Source of the DNA: Streptomyces alboflavus | GTDB taxonomy: Bacteria > Actinomycetota > Actinomycetes > Streptomycetales > Streptomycetaceae | Assembly: GCF_000716675.1 (NCBI RefSeq) | Contig: NZ_JNXT01000002.1 | Coordinates: 248,001-312,000, forward strand | DNA length: 64,000 bases | Direction of reading: 5' to 3' | Shown: one piece after another, positions 41,779 to 49,942 of the stretch | Numbering within the stretch: the stretch's first letter is position 1 | Layout of the letters: each line of letters starts with the position of its first letter | Program-made: the position numbers and the translations under genes | The notes under the pieces: model-generated | What the model was told of the DNA's origin: nothing | The model's input: only the letters and a program-made list of their open reading frames with translations | The model's database searches: none

Positions 41779-42912
41779 TCACGGGGCGTGGCGCGGCAGG
41801 GGGCGCAGGGTCGGCGCGGGCAGGCCGTGGCGGCGGGCGAGACGCTCCAAGGCCCGCGTCGTCTCCACGTCCAGGGTGATCCCGGACCGTGCCGCAGCCC
41901 GCTCGCTGTGCCGCTCCGGGTCGCCGGGGGAGAGCACCGCCGAGCCGTCGGCGGGCGGGGCCGCGCGGGTCGTGTCGACCAGGTCGCGCAGCCGCCCGTC
42001 GAAGGCGTCGCGGCCGCCGAAGAAGGCCGGGTCCAGGCAGAGCAGGAAGTGCGCGACGCGGCGGCCGCCGCCGGGCCCCGCCTGCTCGATGTGGTCCAGC
42101 TCCCAGTCCAGTGGGGCGTCGGCCAGCCCGGCGGTCATCAGGGCCACGACCATGCCGAGGCCCTGCCCCTTGTGGCCGGGGCCGAGCGGGGACAGGGCCG
42201 CCGCCCGGTCCGGATCGAGGGTGGCGTGCCCGCGGCCGTCGGTGGCCCAGCCCGGGTCCAGGGGACGGCCGCGGCGGCCCCGCTCCCGTACCGTCCCCAG
42301 ACACACCTGACTGGTCGCCATGTCGAGGACGAACTCGTGGTCGCCCGCCCCGGCCGCGACACTCACCGGATTGGTGCCGAGCAGCGGATCGCGCCCGTGG
42401 AACGGCGCGACGCGCGCCGACGCCGACGTCATCGCCCAACCGGCCATCCCCGCCCGGGACATGACCCGGCTGTGGATCGAGGCCGCCGCGAAGTGGTTGG
42501 AGTTGCGCACCACGACGGCCCCGACCCCGAACCGCGCGGCGCGCCGCACGGCTTCCCACGCGCCCGCCGTCCCCGCCACCACGCCGAGCGCCGCGTCCGC
42601 GTCGAGCAGCGCCGAAGGGCCGTTCTCCCGGACCACGGCGATCCGCGGCGCCGGATTGGCGATCCGCCGCGCGAGGTCGTCCAGATAGCCCGGCAGCAGC
42701 CGAAGGCCGTGCGTGCCGATCCCGCGCGCCGACGTCTCCACGAGGGCGTCGGCGACGAGCGCGCAGGACTCGTCGTCCACGCCGTGCGCGCCGAGGGCGC
42801 ACACCGCGACGGCGCGCGCGGCGTCCGCGTCGACGAGATACGCCGAGGCGCCCGGGTCCCGCGCGCCCGACGCGGGCCCGGACGTGCCCTTCTCCTTCTC
42901 CGGCAGTGACAC
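41779..42912 (-). CDS. LDH2/malate-lactate dehydrogenase family oxidoreductase
   Basis: A 377-residue NAD(P)-dependent enzyme of the LDH2/YlbC/DpkA fold. Family motifs are ARGIGTHGLRLLPGY, VRNSNHFAAASIH, LLGTNPVSVA, DMATSQV and GHKGQGLGM. Members reduce 2-oxo acids or cyclic imino acids such as piperideine-2-carboxylate. With a KamA homologue and an aminotransferase in the same operon, either a hydroxy acid or a cyclic amino acid product is plausible. The start is GTG at 42912 with AGGAAGGGG upstream. Confidence 0.9.
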   Translation of the reverse strand: MSLPEKEKGTSGPASGARDPGASAYLVDADAARAVAVCALGAHGVDDESCALVADALVETSARGIGTHGLRLLPGYLDDLARRIANPAPRIAVVRENGPSALLDADAALGVVAGTAGAWEAVRRAARFGVGAVVVRNSNHFAAASIHSRVMSRAGMAGWAMTSASARVAPFHGRDPLLGTNPVSVAAGAGDHEFVLDMATSQVCLGTVRERGRRGRPLDPGWATDGRGHATLDPDRAAALSPLGPGHKGQGLGMVVALMTAGLADAPLDWELDHIEQAGPGGGRRVAHFLLCLDPAFFGGRDAFDGRLRDLVDTTRAAPPADGSAVLSPGDPERHSERAAARSGITLDVETTRALERLARRHGLPAPTLRPLPRHAP

Positions 42913-42936
42913 GGTCGCACCCCTTCCTCGGGTTCC

Positions 42937-43941
42937 TCACAGGACGTACGGCAGTCGGCCCGACACCTTCACGCTCGACCAGTCGAACTCGAGCCGGTCG
43001 AGCACGTCGAGCTCGGCGAGGACCTGGTGCAGGCCGCTGTAGTCCCGCAACAGCGCCGTGCGCCCCGCCGACCGGCAGTCCTGGAGCATCTCCGCGCCGC
43101 CCTCGACCCCGACGAAGCGCATGATCGCCTCCCAGGCGCGGTAGTCGTTGGCCGAGTACGCCTCCAACGCCCGGCACAGCGCGTCGAGCAGGAACCTTTG
43201 CTGCTCTTCGGTGAGTTGGGGGTAGAGGACCTTGAGGAGCTCGCCGCTGATCGAGCCGTGGCAGACCTCGTCGTGCCGGTGGAGGCGCGACAGGGCCACG
43301 TTCATGGGCTGCACCCCCTCGGCGCCCGCGACCAGTTCGAGGTACGCGCCGATGGACAGCTCGGTCGTGGTGGAGAACGCGAGCGTGAGCAGGCTGCGCT
43401 GCCAGCGTTCCACCGCCCGGTCGGTGAGCTCACGGTGCGTCACGGAGACGTAGGGCAGGGGGAGTTGCTTCTCCTGGTACTGCTCGCCGCGCAGGGCCCG
43501 GGTCACGTGGCTCGCCATGCGGTGCATCAGGATGTGGTACTGCTCGTCGACCATGGCCTGCATCAGCGAGACCTCCAGGGCCTCGCCCCACAGGCCCGGG
43601 AACTCGCCGCGCAGGATCAGTCCGAAGGCCGGGTTGACCACGTGCGTCTCGGAGTACTCGGTGTTGCGGTTCAGGGCGATCATCGCCCAGGTGAGGACGG
43701 CCGACCGCTGTTCGGGCGGGAGTGCGGTGTACGTGGGGTGGTCGGCGAAGGGGACGATCTCCTCGGGGTAGTCGGGCAGCGCGGGGTCGAACAGGTCGAG
43801 CAGGTCCGTGTCGGCGCGCTTGACGGTGGCCCGCCGCTTCCAGTTGGCGGCGAGGCGGTGGATGACCGGGTTGTCGACGGCGCCGAACATCACGGAGCCG
43901 AAGGCGTCTTCCTCGGAGTTGCTGACGAAGCGCTCGTCCAT
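42937..43941 (-). CDS. AurF-like diiron N-oxygenase
   Basis: A 334-residue cytosolic non-heme diiron oxygenase. All seven metal ligands of AurF can be placed with constant offset: E98, E133-x-x-H136 (VDEQYH), E194 (TTTELSIGAY), H221, E225 and H228 (HRHDEVCH). AurF relatives oxidise amines stepwise to hydroxylamine, nitroso or nitro groups. The neighbouring KamA and aminotransferase genes make an aliphatic amino acid the likely substrate. ATG at 43941 is three bases after the EamA stop, with GAGAGGA overlapping that stop region. Which nitrogen is oxidised is unknown. Confidence 0.88.
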   Translation of the reverse strand: MDERFVSNSEEDAFGSVMFGAVDNPVIHRLAANWKRRATVKRADTDLLDLFDPALPDYPEEIVPFADHPTYTALPPEQRSAVLTWAMIALNRNTEYSETHVVNPAFGLILRGEFPGLWGEALEVSLMQAMVDEQYHILMHRMASHVTRALRGEQYQEKQLPLPYVSVTHRELTDRAVERWQRSLLTLAFSTTTELSIGAYLELVAGAEGVQPMNVALSRLHRHDEVCHGSISGELLKVLYPQLTEEQQRFLLDALCRALEAYSANDYRAWEAIMRFVGVEGGAEMLQDCRSAGRTALLRDYSGLHQVLAELDVLDRLEFDWSSVKVSGRLPYVL

Positions 43942-43944
43942 CGT

Positions 43945-44979
43945 TCAGGTTCCTCTCGGGCTCTCGTGGGGTTCTGTCACCGTGCGCCGGGACTCCGCCG
44001 CCATCGGAAGGGGCGATCCCGCGGGCGGCAGGGGGCCGACGGGCCGCGGGCCCGGGCGTGCGGAGGTGCGCATCGTCCGCTGTGCGAGGGCCACCCCCGC
44101 CAGGACCGTGACGACGCCCGCGCACTGCACGGGCGTCAGCGTCTGGCCGAGGAACAGATACGCGGCCCCCGCCCCCGCCACCACCTCCAGCGTCGCGAAC
44201 AGGCTCGCCGCCGACGGCGCCAGGAACCGCTGGGCCGCGATGCCGCTGACGTACGCCACGAGCGTCGCGACGAACGCGGCCCACAGCACGACCCCCCAGA
44301 CGGGCGCGGACACCGACTCGTGGTGGACCGTGTCGCCGAGCATGCCGTAAGGGAAGCCCGTGACCGGCGAGACGACGTTCAGGGCGAGCGCGCCGACCGC
44401 GATGCCGAGGGCGGTCACGGTCACCGGATCGTGCTTGACCAGCGCCCGCCCTGCCACGAGGAAGCGCACCGAGAGCGCCGCCGCCGTCCCCAGCGCCGCG
44501 AGCACGCCCACCACGTCGAGCCGGAGGCGCGACCACACCTCGCCCACGAGCAGCAGCCCCACGAGCACCACGGCCGTCCCCGTCCACACGAGCCGGGGCT
44601 GCGGCACCCGCCGCACGCACCGCAGCCAGCCGACGACGATGACCGGTGCGAGGAACTGCAGCACCACGAAGACGCCGACGGGTATGCGGGCGACGGCGAC
44701 ACCGCACAGGGTCTGCAGCGTCGCGAAGGAGCAGACGCCGAGCACGGCGATGACGCCGTAGGCCTCCCGCGCCGCGGCGACCAGCGCCCGCGGCCGGGTC
44801 AGGGCGACGAACGCGAGGAGCAGCACGGCCGCGACCGACAGGCGGGCCTGGGCGATCTCCATCGCCGTCAGGCCCGCCGAGTCGAGGACCTTGGTGGCCG
44901 GGCCGACCGTGCCGAAGGTGCAGGCGGACACGGCCGCGAGCGCGACACCCGTCGCGGAGCCCGCCGGGGAGGCGTTCAG
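43945..44979 (-). CDS. EamA-family (DMT) transporter, apparent CTG start
   Basis: A 344-residue membrane protein with ten hydrophobic segments in two EamA repeats (CTFGTVGPATKVLDSAGL and VSGIAAQRFLAPSAASLFATLEVV). It would export a small metabolite such as an amino acid derivative. No ATG, GTG or TTG fits before the first TM segment. A CTG at 44979 overlaps the upstream TGA (CTGA) and has AAGGGGG six bases before it, so a rare CTG start is the best model; a GTG inside TM1 is the alternative. The long Pro/Arg-rich C-tail is cytosolic. Confidence 0.85.
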   Translation of the reverse strand: MNASPAGSATGVALAAVSACTFGTVGPATKVLDSAGLTAMEIAQARLSVAAVLLLAFVALTRPRALVAAAREAYGVIAVLGVCSFATLQTLCGVAVARIPVGVFVVLQFLAPVIVVGWLRCVRRVPQPRLVWTGTAVVLVGLLLVGEVWSRLRLDVVGVLAALGTAAALSVRFLVAGRALVKHDPVTVTALGIAVGALALNVVSPVTGFPYGMLGDTVHHESVSAPVWGVVLWAAFVATLVAYVSGIAAQRFLAPSAASLFATLEVVAGAGAAYLFLGQTLTPVQCAGVVTVLAGVALAQRTMRTSARPGPRPVGPLPPAGSPLPMAAESRRTVTEPHESPRGT

Positions 44980-46310
44980 CGCGGGCCCCCTTGTCGTACG
45001 GGCACGGGCGGCGCGCCCCGCGGGAAGAACCGCCGGTCGTGGTCCGCGGACGGGACGAGATCGGACCACCACTGCGCGTCCGGGTCCCACCGGGCGTGGA
45101 AGGGACGGCCCACCAGCTCGGGGTCGCGGGCCTGGAGGAAGCGCAGCGAGAACGCCCACTCGCCGCCCGGGAGCCGCGTCGGCCCGTCCACGGTCACCTT
45201 GCCCTCGGTCGTCGACATGACAGGACCGCGCGCGGTGCGCCCGAGCCCCGAGAGCTGCGTCGTCGCGTCCCGGTGGATCTCGTACGCGCGTTGGATCGGC
45301 AGGCCGAAGTAGCGCCGCGCCCCGGTGTCCCGCTCGACGAACAGGTAGTACGGGTGGATGCCGAGGGCGAGTTGGGCGCGCCAGGAGTCCGCCCACACGC
45401 CGGGGTCGTCGTTGACGTGCCGCACGACGGGCGCCTGCGAGCGCAGTTCGGCGCCCGTCGCACGCAGGGCGGCGACGGCGAGCCGGGTCAGGTCCGGCTC
45501 CAGCTCGCGCGGGTGCGAGACGTGCACCATGACGGCGACGTGCCGCCCCGCCCGCACGATGCGCTCCAGGAGCCGCAGCAGCGGCGCCGCGTCCGGGTCG
45601 CTCACGAGCCGCGCCGGGTGGAAGGACAGCGCCTTGGTGCCGATGCGCACCGTAGTGATGTGCTCAAGGCCCGGCCGCAGCAGCGCGTCCACGTACGGCT
45701 CCAGGAGGTCGGTGCGCATCACCAGCGGATCCCCGCCGGTGAACAGGACGTCGCTGACCTCGGGATGGTGCCGCAGATAGTCGGTGACGCGGCGCGGCCC
45801 GTCGTCGGCGATGCGCAGCCCCGGGTCGCCCACGAACTGCGCCCAGCGGAAGCAGTAGGAGCAGTACGCGTGGCAGGTCTGGCCGTGCCGGGGGAAGACG
45901 AGCGCGGTCTGGGCGTACTTGTGCTGGACGCCCTCGACCGCGCTGCCGTCGTCGCCCTCGTCGAGGCGCGGGATGTTCATGGTGAGCTGCTCACCGGGGT
46001 GCGGGTTGAGGTCGCGGCGGACGGCGGCCACGGTGGCCCGCAGCTCCGCCGGGTCCCCGAGGGCGCGCTCCACGGCCCGGAAGTGCGCCGGGTCGATCAT
46101 GTCGCGGTGCGGGAAGAGCAGCCGGTACAGCGGGTCGTCGGGGGCGCTCTTCCAGTCCACCAGATGGTCGATGACATGGCCGCTCACCTTGAACGGGAGC
46201 ACCTGGCCGACCACGTCGACATCGTGCGCGAGGTCCGCGTCCGCGCACCGGTCACGCACCAGGGCGGCCAGCCTGCGGCCCGACACCGTGCGGGTTCCCC
46301 GGCCGCTCAT
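44976..46310 (-). CDS. KamA-family radical SAM aminomutase
   Basis: A 444-residue enzyme with the radical SAM cluster motif C146-x3-C150-x2-C153 in CHAYCSYCFRW, SAM-binding LFTGGDPLVM, and a C-terminal STTEGKVTVDG likely to hold the PLP lysine. The family moves an alpha-amino group to the beta position (lysine 2,3-aminomutase, also glutamate and arginine versions). The substrate cannot be told by eye. Start ATG at 46310 overlaps the stop of the dioxygenase gene (ATGA), and its own stop overlaps the next gene. Confidence 0.88.
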   Translation of the reverse strand: MSGRGTRTVSGRRLAALVRDRCADADLAHDVDVVGQVLPFKVSGHVIDHLVDWKSAPDDPLYRLLFPHRDMIDPAHFRAVERALGDPAELRATVAAVRRDLNPHPGEQLTMNIPRLDEGDDGSAVEGVQHKYAQTALVFPRHGQTCHAYCSYCFRWAQFVGDPGLRIADDGPRRVTDYLRHHPEVSDVLFTGGDPLVMRTDLLEPYVDALLRPGLEHITTVRIGTKALSFHPARLVSDPDAAPLLRLLERIVRAGRHVAVMVHVSHPRELEPDLTRLAVAALRATGAELRSQAPVVRHVNDDPGVWADSWRAQLALGIHPYYLFVERDTGARRYFGLPIQRAYEIHRDATTQLSGLGRTARGPVMSTTEGKVTVDGPTRLPGGEWAFSLRFLQARDPELVGRPFHARWDPDAQWWSDLVPSADHDRRFFPRGAPPVPVRQGGPR

Positions 46311-47017
46311 GCGGCGATCCAGTAGCGGGTGAGGTGGCGTTCGGCGTCCTCGTACGCGGAACGGGCGTGCAGCATCCGCTGGTTGTCCCAGATGAGCAGA
46401 CACCCGTCGGGCACCAGGATCCGCGTGCGGTACTGGTCGAACAGCTCGCCGACCCGGCGGGCCAGGGCCGCGCCCGCCCGCCCGAGCGGCAGCAGCTCGG
46501 GATCCGGGGCGGCGTCGAGAGCGGCGTCGTAGTCGGCGGCGGTCAGCAGGTTGTAGCTGAACCTGAGCACCGGGCGGCCGTTGGCCTCCTCGTACAGCAT
46601 CGGCACGGTGACCGTCCCGGCCCCGGGGCCGGGGAAGGCCAGCCGGGGCTCGGTGAGGAGGGCGTGCTCGGCCGGGCCGAGCAGCTTCTCCAGGAGCCGT
46701 CCGTCGAGCAGGTCCGTGTGGCCGCCGCCGCAGCGGGCCTGGCGGTGGCAGTACAGGGCGAGGTGGCGCGGGCTCGGGTCCCAGCCCGGGGCCTCGGTGT
46801 GGGCGCGGATCGTGTTGCGGCTCTGCGAGTAGGCGCGGCCGTCGTTGCCGGGCCGGTGCACGACCTCGTGCTCGACGGTGCCCGTGTACTGCGGCACGAA
46901 CCGGCCGATGTCCTGCAGGAGTTCGATGGCGTGCCGCTGTCCGGAGAGCCTGTGCACGACGGTGTGCCCGTCGGCCTCCAGAACGGCACGCACGCTCTCG
47001 GCGCGTGGCATGGGCAT
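46307..47017 (-). CDS. TauD/clavaminate-synthase-like Fe(II)/2-oxoglutarate dioxygenase
   Basis: A 236-residue jelly-roll oxygenase. The iron ligands are H73 and E75 (AHTEAPGWD) and the distal His in DNQRMLHARSAY (~217); a C-terminal Arg (R227 or R231) should bind 2-oxoglutarate. The H-x-E form instead of H-x-D is typical of clavaminate-synthase-like amino acid hydroxylases, so hydroxylation or desaturation of an amino acid is likely. GGGGGAAG three bases before ATG at 47017 supports the start. It is the first gene of the six-gene minus operon, and the 277 bp upstream contain no gene and probably the operon promoter. Confidence 0.87.
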   Translation of the reverse strand: MPMPRAESVRAVLEADGHTVVHRLSGQRHAIELLQDIGRFVPQYTGTVEHEVVHRPGNDGRAYSQSRNTIRAHTEAPGWDPSPRHLALYCHRQARCGGGHTDLLDGRLLEKLLGPAEHALLTEPRLAFPGPGAGTVTVPMLYEEANGRPVLRFSYNLLTAADYDAALDAAPDPELLPLGRAGAALARRVGELFDQYRTRILVPDGCLLIWDNQRMLHARSAYEDAERHLTRYWIAA

Positions 47018-47294
47018 GTGCTTCCCCCGTTGTCTTCCGCTGCTGATCGCCGCTGGGGCGATGGCTTGGCTCGGGCGGGTGGATGCCGGGTTCCGGTGGT
47101 CAGCCGGTCCGGCCCGGCGCCGCGTCGGCGCCCGCGAGACGCCGGCCACGCCGGTCGTGCGACGCAGCCTCGCAAAGGGGCCCGGGGACGTATTGAAGAA
47201 AACCGACTTCGCCGGGGGATGGCTCGATCCGGTATGCGAGGGCCGGTGTCCGGGAAACGCGCGCGGGCGGACGCTGGGACAGTGTGGGACCGGG

Positions 47295-48212
47295 TCAGTC
47301 CGGCAGGACCAGGCTCGTCGGCCTGCGCTCGCCCCGGTCCACCTCCGCAGGGCCGCTGTGGGCGAGGCCGCGGGTGCGGGTGAACCGCGACAGGGTCCAG
47401 CCCGTCATGCCCTTGAACTCCCGGCTCAGATGGCCCTGGTCGGAGTAGCCCGCGAGGGAGGCGGCCGCGGCGCCGTTGTGCCCCTGGGACAGCAGGCCGA
47501 CGGCGCTGCGCAGGCGCAGGACGCGCGCGGCGGCCTTCGGGAGCAGACCGAGTTGCTGCTCGAAGCGCCGCTCCAAGTGCCGCTCGCTCCAGCCGCATTC
47601 GCGGGCGAGGGCGTGCACGGGGATCCTGCCCGCGGTGCGGTTGAGCCGCCGCCAGGCCCACAGCACCTCCGCCGAGCCGTGCGGCCCGTCCTGGAGCCAG
47701 CTCATGAGGGTGGTGTCCAGGAGCGCGAAGCGCGTGGCCCAGTCAGGACACAGGCCCAGCCGCTCGTCCAGGCCCCGGAACCGGTGCCCCAGCAGATCCG
47801 CGGGCTCCACCAACTGGTTGGCCAGCGCGTTCATCGGCGTACGGAAGAGCGTGTACGCCGCCCAGGGGGCGATCACCACCTCCACGCCGCTGAGCCGACC
47901 GTCGTGCTCGCCGAGCCGGGCCCGCGACTGCATCCCGGCGTACACGGAGCCGTACGTCGACCGGGTGGCGCGCCCCGGGCCCGCGGCCTCCCACACGCTC
48001 AGGCGCTGCCCGAACAGGATCACCAACGTCGTCATGAAGTCGGGGAGTTCGAGCCGCCGCCGGGCCCTGGCCAGGTCGAACCGGAAGCCGCGGTAGCCGA
48101 CGACACCGGGCCTGAGCGCGGGCGCCGGGCGGGCGGCGGCCCGCTCCCACGTTCCGTCAGGGCAGCACGTGTACCTCACCGGATCCCCCGTCCCGTGTCC
48201 GACTGCCGCCAT
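47295..48212 (-). CDS. AraC-family transcriptional regulator
   Basis: A 305-residue regulator. The C-terminal ~100 residues form the double HTH: PVHALARECGWSERHLERRF and AAAASLAGYSDQGHLSREFKGMTGWTLS. The N-terminal domain (GYRGFRFDLARARRRLELPD... VVIAPWAAYTLF) resembles the AraC group with a PqsA/DUF6597-like N-domain. ATG at 48212 (MAAVGHGTG) is chosen because upstream sequence is low complexity; no strong ribosome site is present. It lies upstream of the biosynthetic operon in the same direction and beside the 12-bp inverted repeat at 48264-48294, so autoregulation and control of the cluster are likely. Confidence 0.85.
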   Translation of the reverse strand: MAAVGHGTGDPVRYTCCPDGTWERAAARPAPALRPGVVGYRGFRFDLARARRRLELPDFMTTLVILFGQRLSVWEAAGPGRATRSTYGSVYAGMQSRARLGEHDGRLSGVEVVIAPWAAYTLFRTPMNALANQLVEPADLLGHRFRGLDERLGLCPDWATRFALLDTTLMSWLQDGPHGSAEVLWAWRRLNRTAGRIPVHALARECGWSERHLERRFEQQLGLLPKAAARVLRLRSAVGLLSQGHNGAAAASLAGYSDQGHLSREFKGMTGWTLSRFTRTRGLAHSGPAEVDRGERRPTSLVLPD

Positions 48213-48263
48213 TGTCGGCCGGGGGAGGGGGCCGGGCAGGGGGCGCTTTCGCGCCAGTGTCCC

Positions 48264-48294
48264 CGTCATGCGCATGCCGTTTATGCGCATGACG
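48264..48294. promoter_or_regulatory. Perfect 12-bp inverted repeat, candidate operator
   Basis: CGTCATGCGCAT and ATGCGCATGACG are separated by seven bases. Each arm itself contains the palindrome ATGCGCAT. It sits 51 bp upstream of the AraC start, in the divergent region shared with the phytase gene. Confidence 0.65.
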
Positions 48295-48422
48295 TGTGCT
48301 CTTCCGCGGGCGTACGTCCACCCGTCACCCTGCATGAGCACGTAAGAGCCTGCGAGCGCACGCGGTCGGACAGGACGCCGGGTGCGCGCCGCGCGTCCGG
48401 GACGAACCGAAGTCCGCCGAGA

Positions 48423-48486
48423 ACCGCAGCCGTCGACAGCCGCAGCGGTCAACAACCGCAGCCGTCAAGCACCGCAGCCGTCACAC
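48423..48486. repeat. Four 16-bp tandem repeats before the phytase gene
   Basis: CCGCAGC recurs exactly every 16 bases at 48424, 48440, 48456 and 48472, within units related to ACCGCAGCCGTCAAC. It lies in the 5' untranslated or promoter region, ending 34 bp before the phytase start. Confidence 0.7.
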
Positions 48487-48519
48487 GCTGCGTCCGTCAG
48501 GAACCGAAGGAGCCCTTCC

Positions 48520-49833
48520 GTGCCCAAGGCCCGTATCCGCAGACCGAGCATCCTCGCCGTCGCGACCGCCCTGGCCGCGCTCGCCGCCGTGGCCCCCGCG
48601 CAGGCACACGTGCAGGCGCACGCGCCCGGCGCCCTGCCCGCGCTCACGCCCCGGGCCGAGACGGCGCCGCTGTACGACGACGAGGCGGGCGGCAACTCCG
48701 ACGCCGACGACCCGGCGATCTGGCGGAACACCGCGGACCCGGGCCGCAGCCTGGTCGTCGCCACCGCCAAGGAGGGCGGCCTTCGGGTGTACGACCTCGA
48801 CGCGCGGCAGGTGCAGCACCTGCCCGCCCCCGCGGGGCCGGCGCCCGGCGACGCCCCCGGCCGCTTCAACAACGTCGACCTGGTGCACGGCCTCAAGCTG
48901 TCCACCGGCCGCGCCGACGTCGCCGTCACCACCGACCGCGGCAACGACCGGCTGCGGTTCTACCGCATCGACCGCGACCGCCCCGGCGGCCCGCTCACCG
49001 ACGTCACCGACCCGGCCGCCGCCCCCGTCTTCTCCGCCGGCCAGGGCGAGATCAACGAACAGCGCACCGCCTACGGCCTCGCCACCTGGACCGACCGGGC
49101 CACCGGCCGCTCGTACGCCGTCGTGAGCAGGCGGGAGCGGACCCGCGTCGCCCTCCTGGAGCTGCTGCCCGGCCGCTCGGGCACGGTCGGCTACCGCACG
49201 ATACGCACCCTCGACCTGCCGTCGGCCTTCCGCCTGCCGAACGGCACCTCCTGGACGCCGTGCGGCGAACCGGGCCAACTGCCCCAGGTCGAGGGCATGG
49301 TCGTGGACCCCGCCGACGGCACCCTCTACGCGGGCCAGGAGGACGTCGGCGTCTGGCGGCTGCGCGCCGACCTCACCGGCACGCCCACCCTGGTCGACAA
49401 GGTGCGTGAGTACGGCGTGCCCGGCACCTACGACGAGGACACCGACGAGTGCGTGCCGGGCGCCGACCCCGGCTACGGCGGCAAGCGGCTCGCCGCCGAC
49501 GTGGAGGGCCTCACGCTGCTCACCGAGCGCGACGGCGACGGCTACGTCCTCGCCTCAAGCCAGGGCGACAACACGTTCGCGGCGTACGATCGCGAGCGCG
49601 GCGAGGACAACGAGTACGAGGGCGGCTTCCGCGTCACCGCCGCCTCCACGGCCCTCGACGGCTCCGAGGAGTGCGACGGTGCCGCCGCCCTGAACGCCCC
49701 GCTCGGCGCCAAGTACCCGCACGGGCTCCTCGTCGTCCAGGACGGCGACGAGACCCCGCAGGCGTCCGGGCGCGAGGCCACGGGCTTCAAGTTCGTCCGC
49801 CTCGACGACGTCGTGGACGCCCTGGAGGACTGA
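48520..49833 (+). CDS. Secreted beta-propeller phytase (3-phytase)
   Basis: A 437-residue exported enzyme that releases phosphate from phytate using Ca2+. A Sec signal peptide (RPSILAVATALAALAAVAPAQA) ends at AQA-H. The propeller is recognisable by DADDPAIW, ATAKEGGLRVYDL, RFNNVDLVHGLKL, RTAYGLATW, QVEGMVVDPADGTLYAGQEDVGVW and LLVVQDGDE. AAGGAG seven bases before GTG at 48520 sets the start; longer frames upstream run through the tandem repeats and are not credible. PhoP-type phosphate control is expected for the family, but I see no clear PHO box. Confidence 0.92.
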   Translation: MPKARIRRPSILAVATALAALAAVAPAQAHVQAHAPGALPALTPRAETAPLYDDEAGGNSDADDPAIWRNTADPGRSLVVATAKEGGLRVYDLDARQVQHLPAPAGPAPGDAPGRFNNVDLVHGLKLSTGRADVAVTTDRGNDRLRFYRIDRDRPGGPLTDVTDPAAAPVFSAGQGEINEQRTAYGLATWTDRATGRSYAVVSRRERTRVALLELLPGRSGTVGYRTIRTLDLPSAFRLPNGTSWTPCGEPGQLPQVEGMVVDPADGTLYAGQEDVGVWRLRADLTGTPTLVDKVREYGVPGTYDEDTDECVPGADPGYGGKRLAADVEGLTLLTERDGDGYVLASSQGDNTFAAYDRERGEDNEYEGGFRVTAASTALDGSEECDGAAALNAPLGAKYPHGLLVVQDGDETPQASGREATGFKFVRLDDVVDALED

Positions 49834-49839
49834 GCGCCG

Positions 49840-49888
49840 CCGGGGCACCGACAGCCGTGTGACGTGTGCGCGGCTGTCGGCGCCCCGG
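49840..49888. terminator. Long hairpin terminator after phytase
   Basis: CCGGGGCACCGACAGCCG (49840-49857) pairs with CGGCTGTCGGCGCCCCGG (49871-49888), an 18-bp stem with one mismatch and a 13-base loop, between convergent phytase and protease genes. Confidence 0.7.
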
Positions 49889-49942
49889 GGTTCGCGTGCG
49901 TGCCCGGGCGCGGGTGCACAGGGTCCGAGCGGACTTCCGTGA

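Noticed and set aside
42937..43941. Ribonucleotide reductase small subunit or acyl-ACP desaturase for the diiron protein
   Set aside because: Ligand spacing matches AurF throughout, and there is no large subunit or carrier-protein context.
43027..45312. Plus-strand frame opposite the diiron oxygenase and transporter
   Set aside because: No domain; the minus-strand diiron protein conserves seven metal ligands.
47018..47294. Possible small gene between the dioxygenase and AraC genes
   Set aside because: Frames here are continuations of shadows; position and composition fit an operon promoter.
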